Positions 11,049 to 22,707 are shown, counted from the stretch's first letter. The stretch is 64,000 bases of DNA from Harmothoe impar (GCA_947462335.1 OX381718.1:39400976-39464975), one strand, 5' to 3'. The notes: generated by a model from the sequence alone, not told the origin. Numbers and translations are program-made.

Positions 11049-12213
11049 TTCAATAACTACAATAGGCTCTGTTCTACCCAGAGCAGTTCTTCCAGGCACC
11101 ACTCTGGGCCCTGTTTTACAATAATTACCAAATAAGACTGCTTTGCTTTAATACATAGTTTTGTCTACTTTCCGACCTCTTATGAGCCACCCATTGCTAA
11201 TTAACATGAACAAGTGAATTCCGCTATACTTGTAAACAGGGCATGGAGTACGGAGCTCCTATTAGTTTAACATAGAGAGAGATGTATCACCCATGTAATA
11301 AACGTACATTACTGTTCTGGGGTCTAAGCACCAATTCAATTACAAAATCTTTGTAAAATCACCAGGTGTAATAAAGATTTGCATAAACTCAAAAGTGTCT
11401 TCATGCCTGCTTATTTATCGTTTTTAAACCCTTTAAGGATGAAAGCCGGTATTCCCTCAATATTTAAAAGAAATTCAGGCCTCCTACAAAATATACTGAT
11501 CGTTCCCCACATAGTGTAGAATCCATAGTGTAAATAATAAATGGGGGTATCCATGCTCGTTTCTGTGCTGTAATAGCAAAAAAGTTTCCACACTTATGAG
11601 AAATCCCCAACTACCGGTATACATATACTATCAGACGTACTGAATACTCAGTTTAAACCTCTGTGATATACCAGTATGATCCTAATGGACAAGAAAAAAC
11701 CATCAGTGATGTTTATTGGCAATACTTTCACAGCTTTGATTTGGAGATGGTGGTGCTATAATTAGCCCAGTATGTATATATAAAATTCAGATTCAGGCTT
11801 CCTATAGTTTGGACATGCTATACCCCATAATCAGACCTTGGAAATAAGTGAAAAAGATGGTGAGTACCCATACTTCTTTCTTCCTGGAAGTGGACATGAA
11901 CGTCACACAACTCAGACAAGGGGACAAATTCAAGGATTTTACGGCAAAGCCGTAGTGGCTTTGGGTTTTATAGGATTGTTATGAACTACAGGTGAGAAAA
12001 CGAGGGGGCATAGATTTATAATTTTTGGTGTTTCTGGGGTTCTTATGCAATTCAAGTTTGATGGTTTGCACCAACACTGCATGGCCAGTCAATTACATGC
12101 ACTTAGCTAAATCTTTTTGATTTTTATTGGTTTTACTGCAGCTGGTATAACAATAAAATCCAATATGTGCCAATGGAATCAAATAGGTACCAATGCAACT
12201 CCATTGATGCCTA
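11049..12213. other. No gene recognised
   Basis: AT-rich DNA before the minisatellite. No coding, RNA or repeat signal could be supported. Confidence 0.4.
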
Positions 12214-12884
12214 TGCAAATATCATCTTGGCAGCCATCTTGAAAATTACCTGGATCAAAAATCAGAGCCTACAAATGGATTCTACACCCCAGAAAACCCT
12301 ATTATACATGTGTCATACAAGGAAATCAGACAATCTTGAGTTTTTGGTGGCCATCTTGGCAGCCATCTTGGAAATATCTCAGATTGAAAATCTGAGCCTG
12401 AAAATAGATTCTACATCCAAGAAAACCCTACTATCCATGTATCACACAAGGAAATCAGACAATCTTGAGTTTTTGGTGGCCATCTTGGCAGCCATCTTGG
12501 AAATTTCTCGGATTGAAAATCTGAGCCTGAAAATAGATTCTACATCCCAGAAAACCCTACTATCCATGTATCACACAAGGAAATCAGACAATCTTGAGTT
12601 TTTGGTGGCCATCTTGGTAGCCATCTTGGAAATTTCTCGGATTGAAAATCTGAGCCTGAAAATGGATTCTACACCCCAGAAAACCCTATTATACATGTGT
12701 CATACAAGGAAATCAGACAACCTTGAGTTTTTGGTGGCCATCTTGGCAGCCATCTTGGAAATTTCTCGGATTGAAAATCTGAGCCTGAAAATGGATTCTA
12801 CATCCCAGAAAACCCTACTATCCATGTATCACACAAGGAAATCAGACAACCTTGAGTTTTTGGTGGCCATCTTGGCAGTCAGAG
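12214..12884 (+). repeat. 129-bp minisatellite, about five units
   Basis: The word AATCAGACAATCTTGAG recurs at 12324, 12453, 12582, 12711 and 12840, exactly 129 bases apart (the last two units read AACC for AATC). Each unit contains two closely spaced CCATCTTGG words. Because 129 is a multiple of three, one frame stays open across the array (258 codons from 12167), giving a 43-residue peptide repeat. Units differ by only a few bases, some shared by alternate units, which suggests higher-order duplication. Confidence 0.9.
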
Positions 12885-12885
12885 G

Positions 12886-13155
12886 GAGGAGAAGGGGGCA
12901 GAAGGAGGGAAGGCAGAGGGAGGGCAGAGGGAGGGGAAGGTAACAGGAAGGAGGAAAATGGGGTAGAGTGGGGGGGGAGGGGTAGATGGGGTAATAGGAG
13001 GGGGCATAGGAAGGAGGAGAGGGTAGAGGGAGGAGGAGAGGGCAGAGAAAGGAGGGAGGAGGAGGAGAGGGCAGAGGCAGGAGGAGGAGAGGGCAGAGGC
13101 AGGAGGAGGAGGAGAGGGCACAGGGAGACACAGGGAGGAGGAGGGGGGCACAAGG
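12886..13155. repeat. About 270-bp polypurine tract
   Basis: Nearly uninterrupted G/A on the plus strand, built from GGGAGGAGG and GGGCAGAGG words. It follows the minisatellite directly. Long mirror-like polypurine stretches can form triplex (H-DNA). The Pro/Ser- and Gly/Arg-rich frames in it are compositional artefacts. Confidence 0.85.
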
Positions 13156-16100
13156 AGGACTTGTGATGGCCTTCCTTTAAAGACTGTAAAATATTATTTC
13201 AGGGTTGGTGCATGTGTGTGTGAGGTGGGGGAGGGGTAATTATGTTGGACTTCACAGTTTGTCTTTAGGCGGGCTTGAGTGATTTCAAGAGCCACCCTGG
13301 ACCCACTCAACTTCTAGTATAGGTCCTGTATGTGCATAGTATGGGAATTGGCATTGACATTGACAGCTTGGCTTGGCATGGGAGTCAATAGTTATTAGGC
13401 TGGTGCCTATCCTTGCCATTGACAGCAACATTAGAGAACTCAAAATATGGCTGTTCACAAGATGTCTAGGCCTTACCACAAGGCACATTGGTTCAACATG
13501 TAGTAACTGAAAGCAAGATCTAGGATAAATTAGTCTTGCACACACCTGCAAGGACACATGGGGATACCAGTCCTAGCAGGGTTTAAGTGCCAGCTAGGGC
13601 TATATCTAACAATGAACAAGGGGGCCTATGCTAGTCTTTTCTTGTCAAAAATCTAAACCCTCCTCTGTGGTGCAAATGGCTTTGGGGACAAGGTCCCAAA
13701 GCCAATAAGAGAGCGTTGGACACTCCGCCTTGTCAGCTATGAGCTGGTATGCAACATAACTATACCCTAATATAAATAATCTCATGTATATAATTTCATG
13801 TATACTTAATCATTCAAAAAATTCATACCATCATACACCTGCTACAGTGCCCTAGCACCGCCCGGTAATTTATGAGGACATTTGCTTTCCGATTAAAACA
13901 ATGCTCAATTCAATGAAAAAAATGAAGAAAAATGCAAAACACATAATCCAGAACTTGAATACAACAATCCAGCAGCGCCTGTAGTCACGCACCAGGATAT
14001 TTAAACAGAAATTATTCAAAAAACCCTGGCATTACAAGAATCTGAGAGCTGCCATTATATATCATATTGGCCATTGTACACTGGAAGCCTACAACCACGA
14101 GACAGCTCGTCTCAGTTTGTAATCAGCACTAAATAATCAAGTGTATTTTTCCCATTAGAAAATAGAGAATAGTTGATATGGTAGGCTTGTGACGTGGGCA
14201 AGTAGAAGTTTACCAGCGTGTATGTATGTATATATATATGGCAGCTGCAGGAAGACCACCATACTTGTATGGAGAACTACACCCTAGCATGTATAGTCCA
14301 TATACATGTAGTAAACTTTATGGCATTATTGTCATGAACCTTTTTGAGTTTAGGGCCCATCGTTCATAGACAGGCATATGAAGGGGAAGTATAGATTTTT
14401 TTTGGCTCAGCTCACGGTCTTCGATATGACCAGTTGGCAGGTAGAACAACGGATTTTTATCAAGACTGCCAAATAATTCACCTAAACATGTCAATGTTAA
14501 GGGAATCAAGTAAAGGGAATCAAAGGGGATCAAGTGAAATCCATGCCGTTTCTGTCAGGTTCTCCTTAGGTAGACTTGGATCATATATCAGCTATGCCTT
14601 GCCTTCATGGATACCTAGCAGATGGCTGCTGCCCTCTGGTGAGGAGCAATGACATCTTACAACATTGTTCTTAATGACACTCAGATGCACTTGTGTTAAA
14701 AAACAAAACTAATCCTTCAATATTATAGATCACATTGCCATCCCTTCAATAAATACACCCCTGTTGCCAATTTCAGCTAAAACATTTGATTTTTAACTTA
14801 AGTGTTTCCTATTAAGATAGGCTAGCTCTATCCATTGGCAGGGGTTTTGGATGGTTTTGGGTGTATGTCTTCATATAATCCATAGGACAAGTTTATGTAT
14901 ATATTTGTATTTTTATAGCAAATGCACATCATAAATGTGACATTTAAATGATATTCCCAGATGAAGACCCAACATCATTTATCCATGTCCCGCAAACAGC
15001 TAGTAAATAGATTAAATACTTTGTGATTTAGCACAGTTCTACTGCATGTCATGCTCAGTTCCTGGTTCAGGAATCCGTTCCAGTCTACCAAATTATATCA
15101 AGACTTCTCAACATCACATCATCAAATCACCAATCTACGACCAAGAAATATTATAATGGATGAAATAGGGAGAAAGTATTCATTAAGTACATTCAATTTT
15201 TATCATATTTGGTGTTTGCTAGACTCACAGTAAGTTGGATGGTTTAGCACTGTGACACCTACTAGGGAGGGGAGAAAAACAGTAGGTCAATGGTGGCATA
15301 TTCTTTATCATGGTAGATCTTTAGATATCACATTGGGAGGTATATTTACCTTTTTACATTTTGATTCTAGACCAAGTAGAACCTGAGATTTTGTCACTTG
15401 AAGATGCAACATCAGCACATTTTGTACATAAAGGCTATAGTGTGAATGGATTTAGGTTCTGTGATCTGAGGTTTATAAAGTTGGTACCATTGCCAGCCAA
15501 CAGGTGACACTACTGGGCTATGGTTCATTGAGCTTAGGCATGGCTAATACTCTTAATAGTCTTATTAAATTATCTATGACCTAGGTCTTTTTGATTTTGG
15601 GAACTTCCAATATCATTTTCTCATACCCCAGTACTAGCAATAATGTATCATTGATGGGTATTTGGTATATAGGGATAATACTTCAAGGGGGTGGAACCCT
15701 ATGGGAGAATAATGCTATACACATTTTCTTCAATGCTGATGGCTAAGGACTTCCCAGATAGCTAGGGCCCTGAAAACCGGGGAATGCACACTTTTGTTCA
15801 AATATGTTCAGATACTCATACAAATGTACTAGTAATATGCTGAAATCTTTTTTTTGATAAATGCATAGAGGTACAATATGTCTATTATAGGTGAAAATTT
15901 ACATAATGCAATCTATGCCAGGATAGGGCCTACATGTTCTTGTTACTTTTCCTGGTTCCTTGCACTTAAATCTTGAAACTAGGACAAAAATAATGTCATT
16001 GTAAGCAGCATGATTCACACAAATGAGAAATCCCTGAGAGCCATAACAGAGATCTGGACATCAATTGATCACAGTCATCTTCTGGCTGCCATATGCATGG

Positions 16101-16605
16101 TGGCCCGGCAGGCGCAACCTTGTGTATCCCCCCCGGGGTATCCCCCTCTTCTACACGTGCGACTGCGTGAATGCAGCCACTGCGGCACCTACCTACAGTT
16201 GGACCAGGTTGGGCTTTGTTGAGCTACTATTTCATAGTTCGGTTCTCTCACACTAGAGGTCGCCACATTTTGACCACCAGCCTAACCATTCCAAGCCTAA
16301 AAAACTTTGGGAACGAGTCATGAACATGTGCTTTTGGGCGCATGTCTATAATTCTGTTATGTATTTTACTGGTCCCATAAGGCCAAAAAAGGGGTGGTTT
16401 CTATTAACATGGCCTCACAAACTAGGGCCGGCGGTCGGATTTTCTTTCCCTATTATTATTTATCTTTTTGATTAGACCCGTGATAGGTCTTGTTTCAGGT
16501 CTTTTGAAAAAGGGTCCTCGGCACTGCTATGCTAGACCCAGTCGGGTGACTAGAAACAGACCTCCGTGTTTGCCTAAGCCAAACTACTGCCTGTCTTCCT
16601 GTCTG
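13156..16605. other. No gene recognised
   Basis: About 3.4 kb of AT-rich DNA with only a short TA/TGTA simple repeat near 14220-14240. The last 60 bases are CTGT-rich, which is the insertion site of the next element. Confidence 0.4.
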
Positions 16606-16611
16606 TATGTG
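16606..16611. repeat. 6-bp target-site duplication, left copy
   Basis: TATGTG immediately outside the left end of the 9.4-kb element, matching TATGTG at 25974-25979. Lies in CTGT-rich host DNA. Confidence 0.85.
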
Positions 16612-16710
16612 AGTAGTATAGTATGTATCGGAACGGGACTATAGTTAAGTACTGTTTATTACTCAATCGACCTGCAGCCAATCAGAGGCCTCCATTTGGT
16701 CACGTGACCC
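16612..16710 (+). repeat. Left terminal inverted repeat (99 bp)
   Basis: Identical to the reverse complement of 25875-25973 except one base (C at 16672). Includes a CCAATCAG box and a GGTCACGTGACC palindrome at its inner edge. Confidence 0.95.
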
Positions 16711-17100
16711 CCTCATTTGCATAATTACGTAATAGGCCACGCCCCCTCATTTGCATAATTACGTAATAGGCTACGCCCCCTTGATCACCAGCCAATCAGA
16801 GGCCACCATTTGGTCACGTGACCCCCTCATTTGCATAATAGGCCACACCCCCTTGATCACGTGACCCTTTCATTTGCATAATAAGCCACGCCCTCTTGAT
16901 CACCAGCCAATCAGAGGTCGCCATTTGGTCACGTGACCCCCTCATTTGCATAATAGGCCGCGCCCCCTTGATCACGCGACCCCTTCATTGACATGATAGA
17001 CCACAACAACATCACGTGACTATCTTTGTTTGTAAACAACACCACGTGGCTCTCTTTGTTTGTAAACAACACCACGTGGCTCTCTTGTTTGTAAATAAGA
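16675..17100. promoter_or_regulatory. Left-end array of transcription-factor-like motifs
   Basis: Degenerate tandem modules of about 70-115 bp. I count three CCAATCAG (NF-Y-like), seven CACGTG (E-box), five ATTTGCAT (POU octamer), several CCACGCCC-type GC boxes, two TACGTAAT, and three GTTTGTAAA-type forkhead sites in the inner part (17020-17100). These are classical metazoan promoter/enhancer words. Whether they drive transcription inward, outward, or bind a transposition protein is not shown. Confidence 0.65.
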
Positions 17101-17157
17101 CTTACTAAGTTTAGGCATAGGTAACAGCAGTGTTTGTAAATAACGCCTACTATGTTT

Positions 17158-18291
17158 TCAGTCATAGGTGTCTAGAGCAGCAGCAGCAGCAGCATCTTCA
17201 GCAGCAGCAGCAGCAGCAGCCGCGTCATAAGTGTCTAGAGCAGCAGCCACGTCATAGATGACTAGTGCAGCAGCAGCAGCAGCATCTTCAGCAGCAGCAG
17301 CAGCAGCAGCAGCATCATAGGTGTCTAGAGCAGGAGTAGCAGGAGTGTCATAGGTGTCTAGAGCAGTGGCAGCAGCAGCAGCAGCATCATAGGTGTCTAG
17401 AGCAGGAGTAGCAGGAGCGTCATAGGTGTCTAGAGCAGTGGCAGCAGCAGTAGCAGCAGCGGCAGCAGCAGTAGCAGCAGCAGCATCAACAGTATCTTCA
17501 GCAAAAGCAGCAGCAGCCGCGTCATAGGTGTCTAGAGCAGCGGCAGCAGCATCTTCAGCAGCAGCAGTAGCAGCAGCGGCAGCAGTATCTTCAGCAGCAG
17601 CAGCGTCATAGGTGTCTAGAGCAGCAGCGTCATAGGTGTCTAGAGCATCAGCCGCAGCAGCAGCAGCATCTTCAGCAGCAGCAGCAGCGGCAGTAGCAGC
17701 ATCATCAGCAGCAGTAGCAGCAGCAGCAGCAACATCTTGAGCATCAACAGCATCTTCAGCAAAAGCAAAAGCCCGTAACTTAGCATCATGGGCATCAGTC
17801 ATAGCCGTAACAGCGACACTGCGACTAGCATAAGCAAAACAGGCTATTTTTTTAGCAGCTGTACAAGCATTAATAGCATTAGCCCTAGCAGCAGCCGCAA
17901 CAGCGACACTTTTAGCAGACGTTGCAGCATCAGTAGCAGCAGCATCGGTAGCAAGAGCGGAAACAGTAGCAAAAAGATTAGCAGCACGAGCAGCAGCGGC
18001 GAGAGTAACAGCAACGTTGTTAGCAGCATTGGCAACTTCGTATGCAGCATGTGTAGCACGAACAGCGATACGAGCTTCACGTTTTGCACGAGCAGCAGCA
18101 TTAGCTGCAGAAGTAGCCCTCACACTTTCTAGCCACCCGTACGAATCTTGATAAAAACCAACCTCCACCTTGCTACTTGTTGACTCATCAGTAAACATGG
18201 GCGTCTCCTCATGTGGTGTTGTCGCGGCTCTGTAGTAGTGTTGGGATTGCTCACATTCGGTAGAACGTAGAGTGATTCCTGATGACGCCAT
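17158..18291 (-). CDS. Alanine-rich helical protein A (377 aa), outward-facing
   Basis: A true ATG at 18291 and TGA at 17158-17160. Residues 1-60 are ordinary sequence (MASSGITLRSTE..., with TTPHEETPMF and GFYQDSYGWLESVRA). From about 60 the chain is mostly alanine with spaced Arg, Lys, Asp and Thr. From about 200 it becomes repeats of DTYDAA and AEDAAAA. The last third is partly GCT/CAG-type repeat expansion; the first half is not a simple DNA repeat. Predicted to be almost wholly alpha-helical, soluble, without signal peptide or membrane segment. The gene ends just inside the left regulatory array, mirroring protein B at the other end. Function unknown: possible structural or DNA-condensing role, or an expanded low-complexity relic. 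No clear TATA box seen upstream. Confidence 0.55.
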   Translation of the reverse strand: MASSGITLRSTECEQSQHYYRAATTPHEETPMFTDESTSSKVEVGFYQDSYGWLESVRATSAANAAARAKREARIAVRATHAAYEVANAANNVAVTLAAAARAANLFATVSALATDAAATDAATSAKSVAVAAAARANAINACTAAKKIACFAYASRSVAVTAMTDAHDAKLRAFAFAEDAVDAQDVAAAAATAADDAATAAAAAAEDAAAAAADALDTYDAAALDTYDAAAAEDTAAAAATAAAEDAAAAALDTYDAAAAAFAEDTVDAAAATAAAAAATAAATALDTYDAPATPALDTYDAAAAAATALDTYDTPATPALDTYDAAAAAAAAEDAAAAAALVIYDVAAALDTYDAAAAAAAAEDAAAAAALDTYD

Positions 18292-18596
18292 GCTGAAGGT
18301 GGTTGAAGAAGTGTGTGGGACTCATGTTTCACTCTCGCTTATGTACTAGGCTCCGAGATAAGCTTCTTAACTCAGGAGGAAAACTCTCACTAGGAAGGCG
18401 ACCGGCTGTCTACCTGTGTAGGTGCGGGTTCGTTACATCTTTAATCCTGTTCGACCCTCCGAGGAAATACATGAAAAAAACAAAAGACTCGAATCCGCAG
18501 ACAGTAGGAAGCTATAAGGAGCTTAACTCGTGTTTGATTTAAGCTGTCTACCACACGCACGCGCTTGTAGTCACAGCTAGAGTGGCAGACTTCTGT

Positions 18597-19160
18597 CCGC
18601 CCGCTGGCGCATGACAATCGACTTTAGACACCCCCTGTAGTTTTTTTTTTGCATACACAGTTGACTAGCATCTTAAGCTCTTACTCAGCTATAAGCCCAT
18701 ATACATGTAACGTGCATTACTCTTCTTTATGGTAATTATCAGATCGATTTAAGGGTGGAAAGGGCTTAGGTGATGTAGATCCCTCTCTAGCTGAAAACAG
18801 GCTTAGGCTATAGCATGTAGGCAGCTGGCCGCGTTAAACATCCCCTGTAGTTTTTTTGTATACACTCTCGATCCCCTCTCTAGGTGAAAACAAAAGCTTA
18901 GAAGATGAGGTGATCCGGCCACTGGCTGGCGCGTCACACCTGGCGTTAATCACCCCCTGTAGGCTTTGTATACGCTCTCTAGGTGAAAACAAAAGCTCCC
19001 TCCACGGGCTGGCGCGTCACACCTGTCGTTAAAACGCCCCCTCGAGTCTTAGTATACACAGGTGCCCCGCCTTATCTATTCACCAGCTATAAGCCCATAT
19101 ACGTGTACATGCGATTTTTGATACCCTCTCTGGAATAGGGTGGGGCTCAAGGTGAAAACA
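18597..19160 (+). repeat. Degenerate promoter-proximal repeats, about four modules
   Basis: Recurring order of GCTGGCGCGTCA-like, GTTAA, CCCCCTGTAG, GTATACAC-like and AGGTGAAAACAAAAGCT words. These end about 30 bases before the TATA box at 19186. Likely an upstream control region of the plus-strand unit. Confidence 0.55.
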
Positions 19161-19185
19161 AGATTAGTCCATTCGCTCTCTCAGC

Positions 19186-19194
19186 TATATAAAG
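19186..19194 (+). promoter_or_regulatory. TATA box, plus strand
   Basis: TATATAAAG within CAGCTATATAAAGAGCC, a strong core-promoter match. Transcription would start near 19220. A 5' splice-site-like GGTGAGTA follows near 19298. Confidence 0.6.
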
Positions 19195-19217
19195 AGCCTC
19201 AATTGTTCTTGCAACAG

Positions 19218-20095
19218 CACTTCACCACCGGTACACTATCAGTCACGAGGCAGATGTTTGCGGTATGGGTCATACAGGTTACCTACTAATAGCGGTTTGG
19301 GTGAGTAGATCACTTTTTTTCCCCTAAAAAAACAAAAAAAAAAACCACTTATGACTCAGGTATGTATATGTAGCACTGTTAGTGTAAGTACACAGTAGAA
19401 TCTACTGTACTATAGACTCAGCCCTCTGAAGACGGCGGAGCGCGTTAATGCGCGGGTCTGTGGCGGCGTCACTTGTTTTTTTATTCTAACTAAAAAGTCA
19501 GAAGTCGATCTACGACCAATCAAAGACAAATTTGTGATAAGTTCAAACTAAATAAGAGACAGTTTGAGCGTCTCTTAGTCGCTGTCAAAGATGCGAATAA
19601 CGAACGCGCTGAGGGCAGGGGTTCAGGTCACGTATAGTTCCTTGCTCTTTCGTCAGATGGCGCCACAATAGGGGATTTGTACATTCCTACGATGCTCGCG
19701 AACATTTCAACGCATAATGAGCTATATAGGCAACAAAGTGTGCTTCTGAATATATTAAAATATAAAAAACAATTCAATATTGTGTATTTCTGATAGAAAT
19801 GAGGCAGTTTCTTTGAATACCAACTAAACTATAGCGAGATGAAAAATACCACACCATATCTAAGGCTTTATAAAAGATACATAGGCAGAAACTCTCGCCG
19901 AGTTGGTAATCTGAAAAACGAATCAACTCGTTGTGCCACAAGGGCCCCCATCCAACGGGGGCCTTTTGAGCTCAGTCATGTTGTTTCTCAACACTAGGTG
20001 TAATTAATAACGCCCATGTTGAGTAGCATCTACTAACCAACTGACAGTGTCAGTTGGTTGGCCCCTCTTTAGGGGCCACACAATAAATAAAGAAT
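19218..20095 (+). ncRNA. Candidate non-coding transcript with 3' hairpins
   Basis: Between the TATA box and the AATAAA signals there is no reading frame beyond a few dozen codons in any plus-strand frame. Small ATG frames occur near 19253 and 19266 and could be a short spliced 5' exon, with GTGAGT near 19299 and a CAG acceptor near 19359. The 3' part holds successive perfect hairpins. The unit may encode a structured RNA or a short spliced mRNA; no homolog is recognised. Confidence 0.35.
19940..20091 (+). terminator. Hairpin cluster and polyadenylation signals
   Basis: Three stems: GGCCCCC/GGGGGCC (19943-19963, 7-base loop, then TTTT); an 11-bp stem AACCAACTGAC with 3-base loop (about 20035-20059); and GGCCCCT/AGGGGCC with 4-base loop (20060-20077). 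Two overlapping AATAAA (20082 and 20086) follow at once. The last stem with a 4-base loop recalls, but does not match, the metazoan histone 3' stem-loop. Confidence 0.5.
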
Positions 20096-20335
20096 AGAGT
20101 CCTAAGGGAACGTTCACAAACGTCTACCCTTCCTAAGGGGTGGGTGGGTCTTTGGGTTTAGTGACAAAACAGCGACATGTCAGCTCTCTTTTTTTTTCCA
20201 AGTCTACATATTATTTATGATTAAAAAATTTTAAAAAAAAAACCACGATAATAAAGTGCGCTGATCAAAAACTGAATAGAAAAATAACCAAAAATAGGTT
20301 GGTAGCTGATCGGTCGTTGTCACACGGTGCAGAAA

Positions 20336-20341
<6 letters not shown>

Positions 20342-20383
<42 letters not shown>
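20342..20383. repeat. Poly-T, 42 bases
   Basis: Uninterrupted T run. It could be the poly-A tail of a minus-strand retroposed sequence, but no retroposon body was recognised beside it. Confidence 0.9.
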
Positions 20384-20387
<4 letters not shown>

Positions 20388-20544
20388 ATTCTATATTTAG
20401 ACCACAGACGGGGCACATGGGACACTTGTCGAATATAAGAGATACCAATGGGTCTTGTCGAATTTAAGAACTAGGTCTTGGCCATTGTCATTGACTATTT
20501 TGAGAAGTAGTCTTGCCCGTCTTGCCCCTTGTCGCCAACTCCCA

Positions 20545-22116
20545 GCACCCCCTGTGTCTCTTTGTCCATATTGGCTAAAAACAGGACATTGTTGCCTTGG
20601 CTATTTTACCCCCCGTCTGGGATCTTATTACTTAATCACCTCGTCTTGACCCTGTGGGGTAGTGGGTATATGGAATAACCATGTCCAGGTGTACTCTATC
20701 TGACACATAACCGAAGGTTACTGAGTTATGTAATAATAACTGACCTATGAGGTCGCCAGTCAGTTTGCCGTGATTATTTTGACACACTCTCAGTTACTCG
20801 TAGCACATCTAATACATAATTAGACTCAGCATCATATAAGGCAGTCTCGGCCACGCCGCGGCTGCATATCGGACCAGGGGGATAGTCTGGCAGCGACCCG
20901 CCACCCCGTTCACAAGCTGTGTACAGCACCCCGTTTCTCTTTGTCCATATTGGCTAAAAAAACAGGACATTGTTGACTTGGCTATTTTACCCGTCTGGGT
21001 CTTATTATTTAAGCACCTCGTGTTGACCCTGAGGGGCAGCGGGTACATGGAATAAACGTGTCCAAGTGCACTCTATCTAACACATAACCGAAGGTTACTG
21101 AGTTATGTAATAATAGTTATGTAATAATAACTGACCTATGAGGTCGCCAGTCAGTTTGCCGTGATTATTTTGACACACTCTCAGTTACTCGTAGCACATC
21201 TAATACATAATTAGACTCAGCATCATATAAGACAGTCTCGGCCACGCAGGCTGCATATCGGACCAGGGAGATAGTCTGGCAGTGACCCACCAGCCCGTCC
21301 ACAACCTGTGTACAGCACCCCGTGTCTCTTTGTCCATATTGGCTAAAAAAAAACAAAAAAAAAAAACAGGTCATTGTTGACTTTGGCTATTTTACCCGTC
21401 TGGGTCTTATTATTTAAATCACCTCGTCTTGACCCTGTGGGGCAGTGGGTATATGGAATAACCGTGTCCAAGTGTACTCTATCTAACACATAACCAAAGG
21501 TTACTGAGTTATGTAATAATAACCACCCTATGATCCTATGAAGTCGCCAGTCAGTTTGCCGTGATTATTTTGACATACTCTCAGTTACTCGTAGGGTATC
21601 TAATACATAGTTAGACTCAGCATCATATAAGACAGGCTCGGCCACGCCGGCTGCATATCGGACCAGGGAGATAGTCTGGCAGTGACCCACCAGCCCGTCC
21701 ACAACCTGTGTACAGCACCCCCTGTCTCTTTGTCCATATTGGCTAAAAAAAACACCAAAAAAAACAGGTCATTGTTGACTTTGGCTATTTTACCCGTCTG
21801 GGTCTTATTATTTAAATCACCTCGTCTTGACCCTGTGGGGCAGTGGGTATATGGAATAACCGTGTCCAAGTGTACTCTATCTAACACATAACCAAAGGTT
21901 ACTGAGTTATGTAATAATAACCACCCTATGATCCTATGAAGGCGCCAGTCAGTTTGCCGTGATTATTTTGACATACTCTCAGTTACTCGTAGGGTATCTA
22001 ATACATAGTTAGACTCAGCATCATATAAGACAGGCTCGGCCGCGCCAGCCGCATATCGTACCAGAGGGATAGTCTGGCAGCAACCCGCCATCCCGTCTAC
22101 AATCTGTGTACAGCAG
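20545..22116 (+). repeat. Tandem array, about 380-400 bp unit, four copies
   Basis: TTTGTCCATATTGGCTAAAA recurs at 20561, 20940, 21329 and 21729 (spacings 379, 389, 400). Units share a CTCTATCT / ACACATAACC block, a near-palindrome around GTTATGTAATAATAAC, and GTCGCCAGTCAG. Length differences lie mainly in A runs and in an added ATCCTATG. The last unit is truncated near the palindromic insertion. No coding frame is conserved between units. Confidence 0.9.
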
Positions 22117-22176
22117 TCTGGACCAGACCACCAACTCTGGGTATAGCATTCTGGATGCCTGGAGCAAGACTGGATC

Positions 22177-22355
22177 TAACCCTTTAATAGTCGCATAGCG
22201 CTTTAATGTGCAGTGCCCGTTGTCGTCATAAGTCATGAATGCAGCACTCAGAGTTCCTCACCAGGGCTGCATGCATGCATACACGGGCATATCGACAAAG
22301 GGCGTAGCGCATTAAAGCACTATTGCCGCCTTTAGCATTAAAGCGCTGAGGGTTT
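22177..22355. mobile_element. Nested-palindrome element, copy 1 (shortened)
   Basis: TAACCCTTTAA left end and TAAAGCGCT right end with an inner ATGAATGCAG / CTGCATGCAT hairpin. Inserted inside the 9.4-kb element, so it is younger than that insertion or was carried with it. Confidence 0.75.
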
Positions 22356-22616
22356 ATTTTTTGATAGTGTAGAAACCAATATCTGTCTAATTAAACCCCT
22401 TATCAGTGCTGTTTTTTTTTTTTTTCACATACAAAAAGAATTAGGTAATGGCGCTGCAGTACTCTGAAAAGCGGTGGCGGTGAATTTCCATTTAGATCCT
22501 GAAAAGGGGGGCGGTCAGATGTCGTCAAGACCCTGATAAGTAGGGCAGTTAAAATCATATGATTACATTGAGCTAATTTTCTTGCTGAAAGGAATGAATA
22601 ATTGTATTTGTATAAA

Positions 22617-22619
<3 letters not shown>

Positions 22620-22704
<85 letters not shown>
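22620..22704. repeat. (AC)n microsatellite
   Basis: About 42 perfect AC units. Confidence 0.98.

Positions 22705-22707
<3 letters not shown>

Noticed and set aside
12167..12943. 258-codon frame with 43-aa repeats as a repeat protein gene
   Set aside because: Explained by a 129-bp minisatellite whose unit length is a multiple of three; kept only as a finding.
17788..18132. Serine-rich plus-strand frame opposite protein A
   Set aside because: Antisense shadow of alanine codons; likewise the Ser- and Leu-rich frames opposite protein B.
20060..20077. Histone-type 3' stem-loop
   Set aside because: 7-bp stem with GGCCCCT/AGGGGCC and no ACCCA flank or purine-rich downstream element; AATAAA follows instead.
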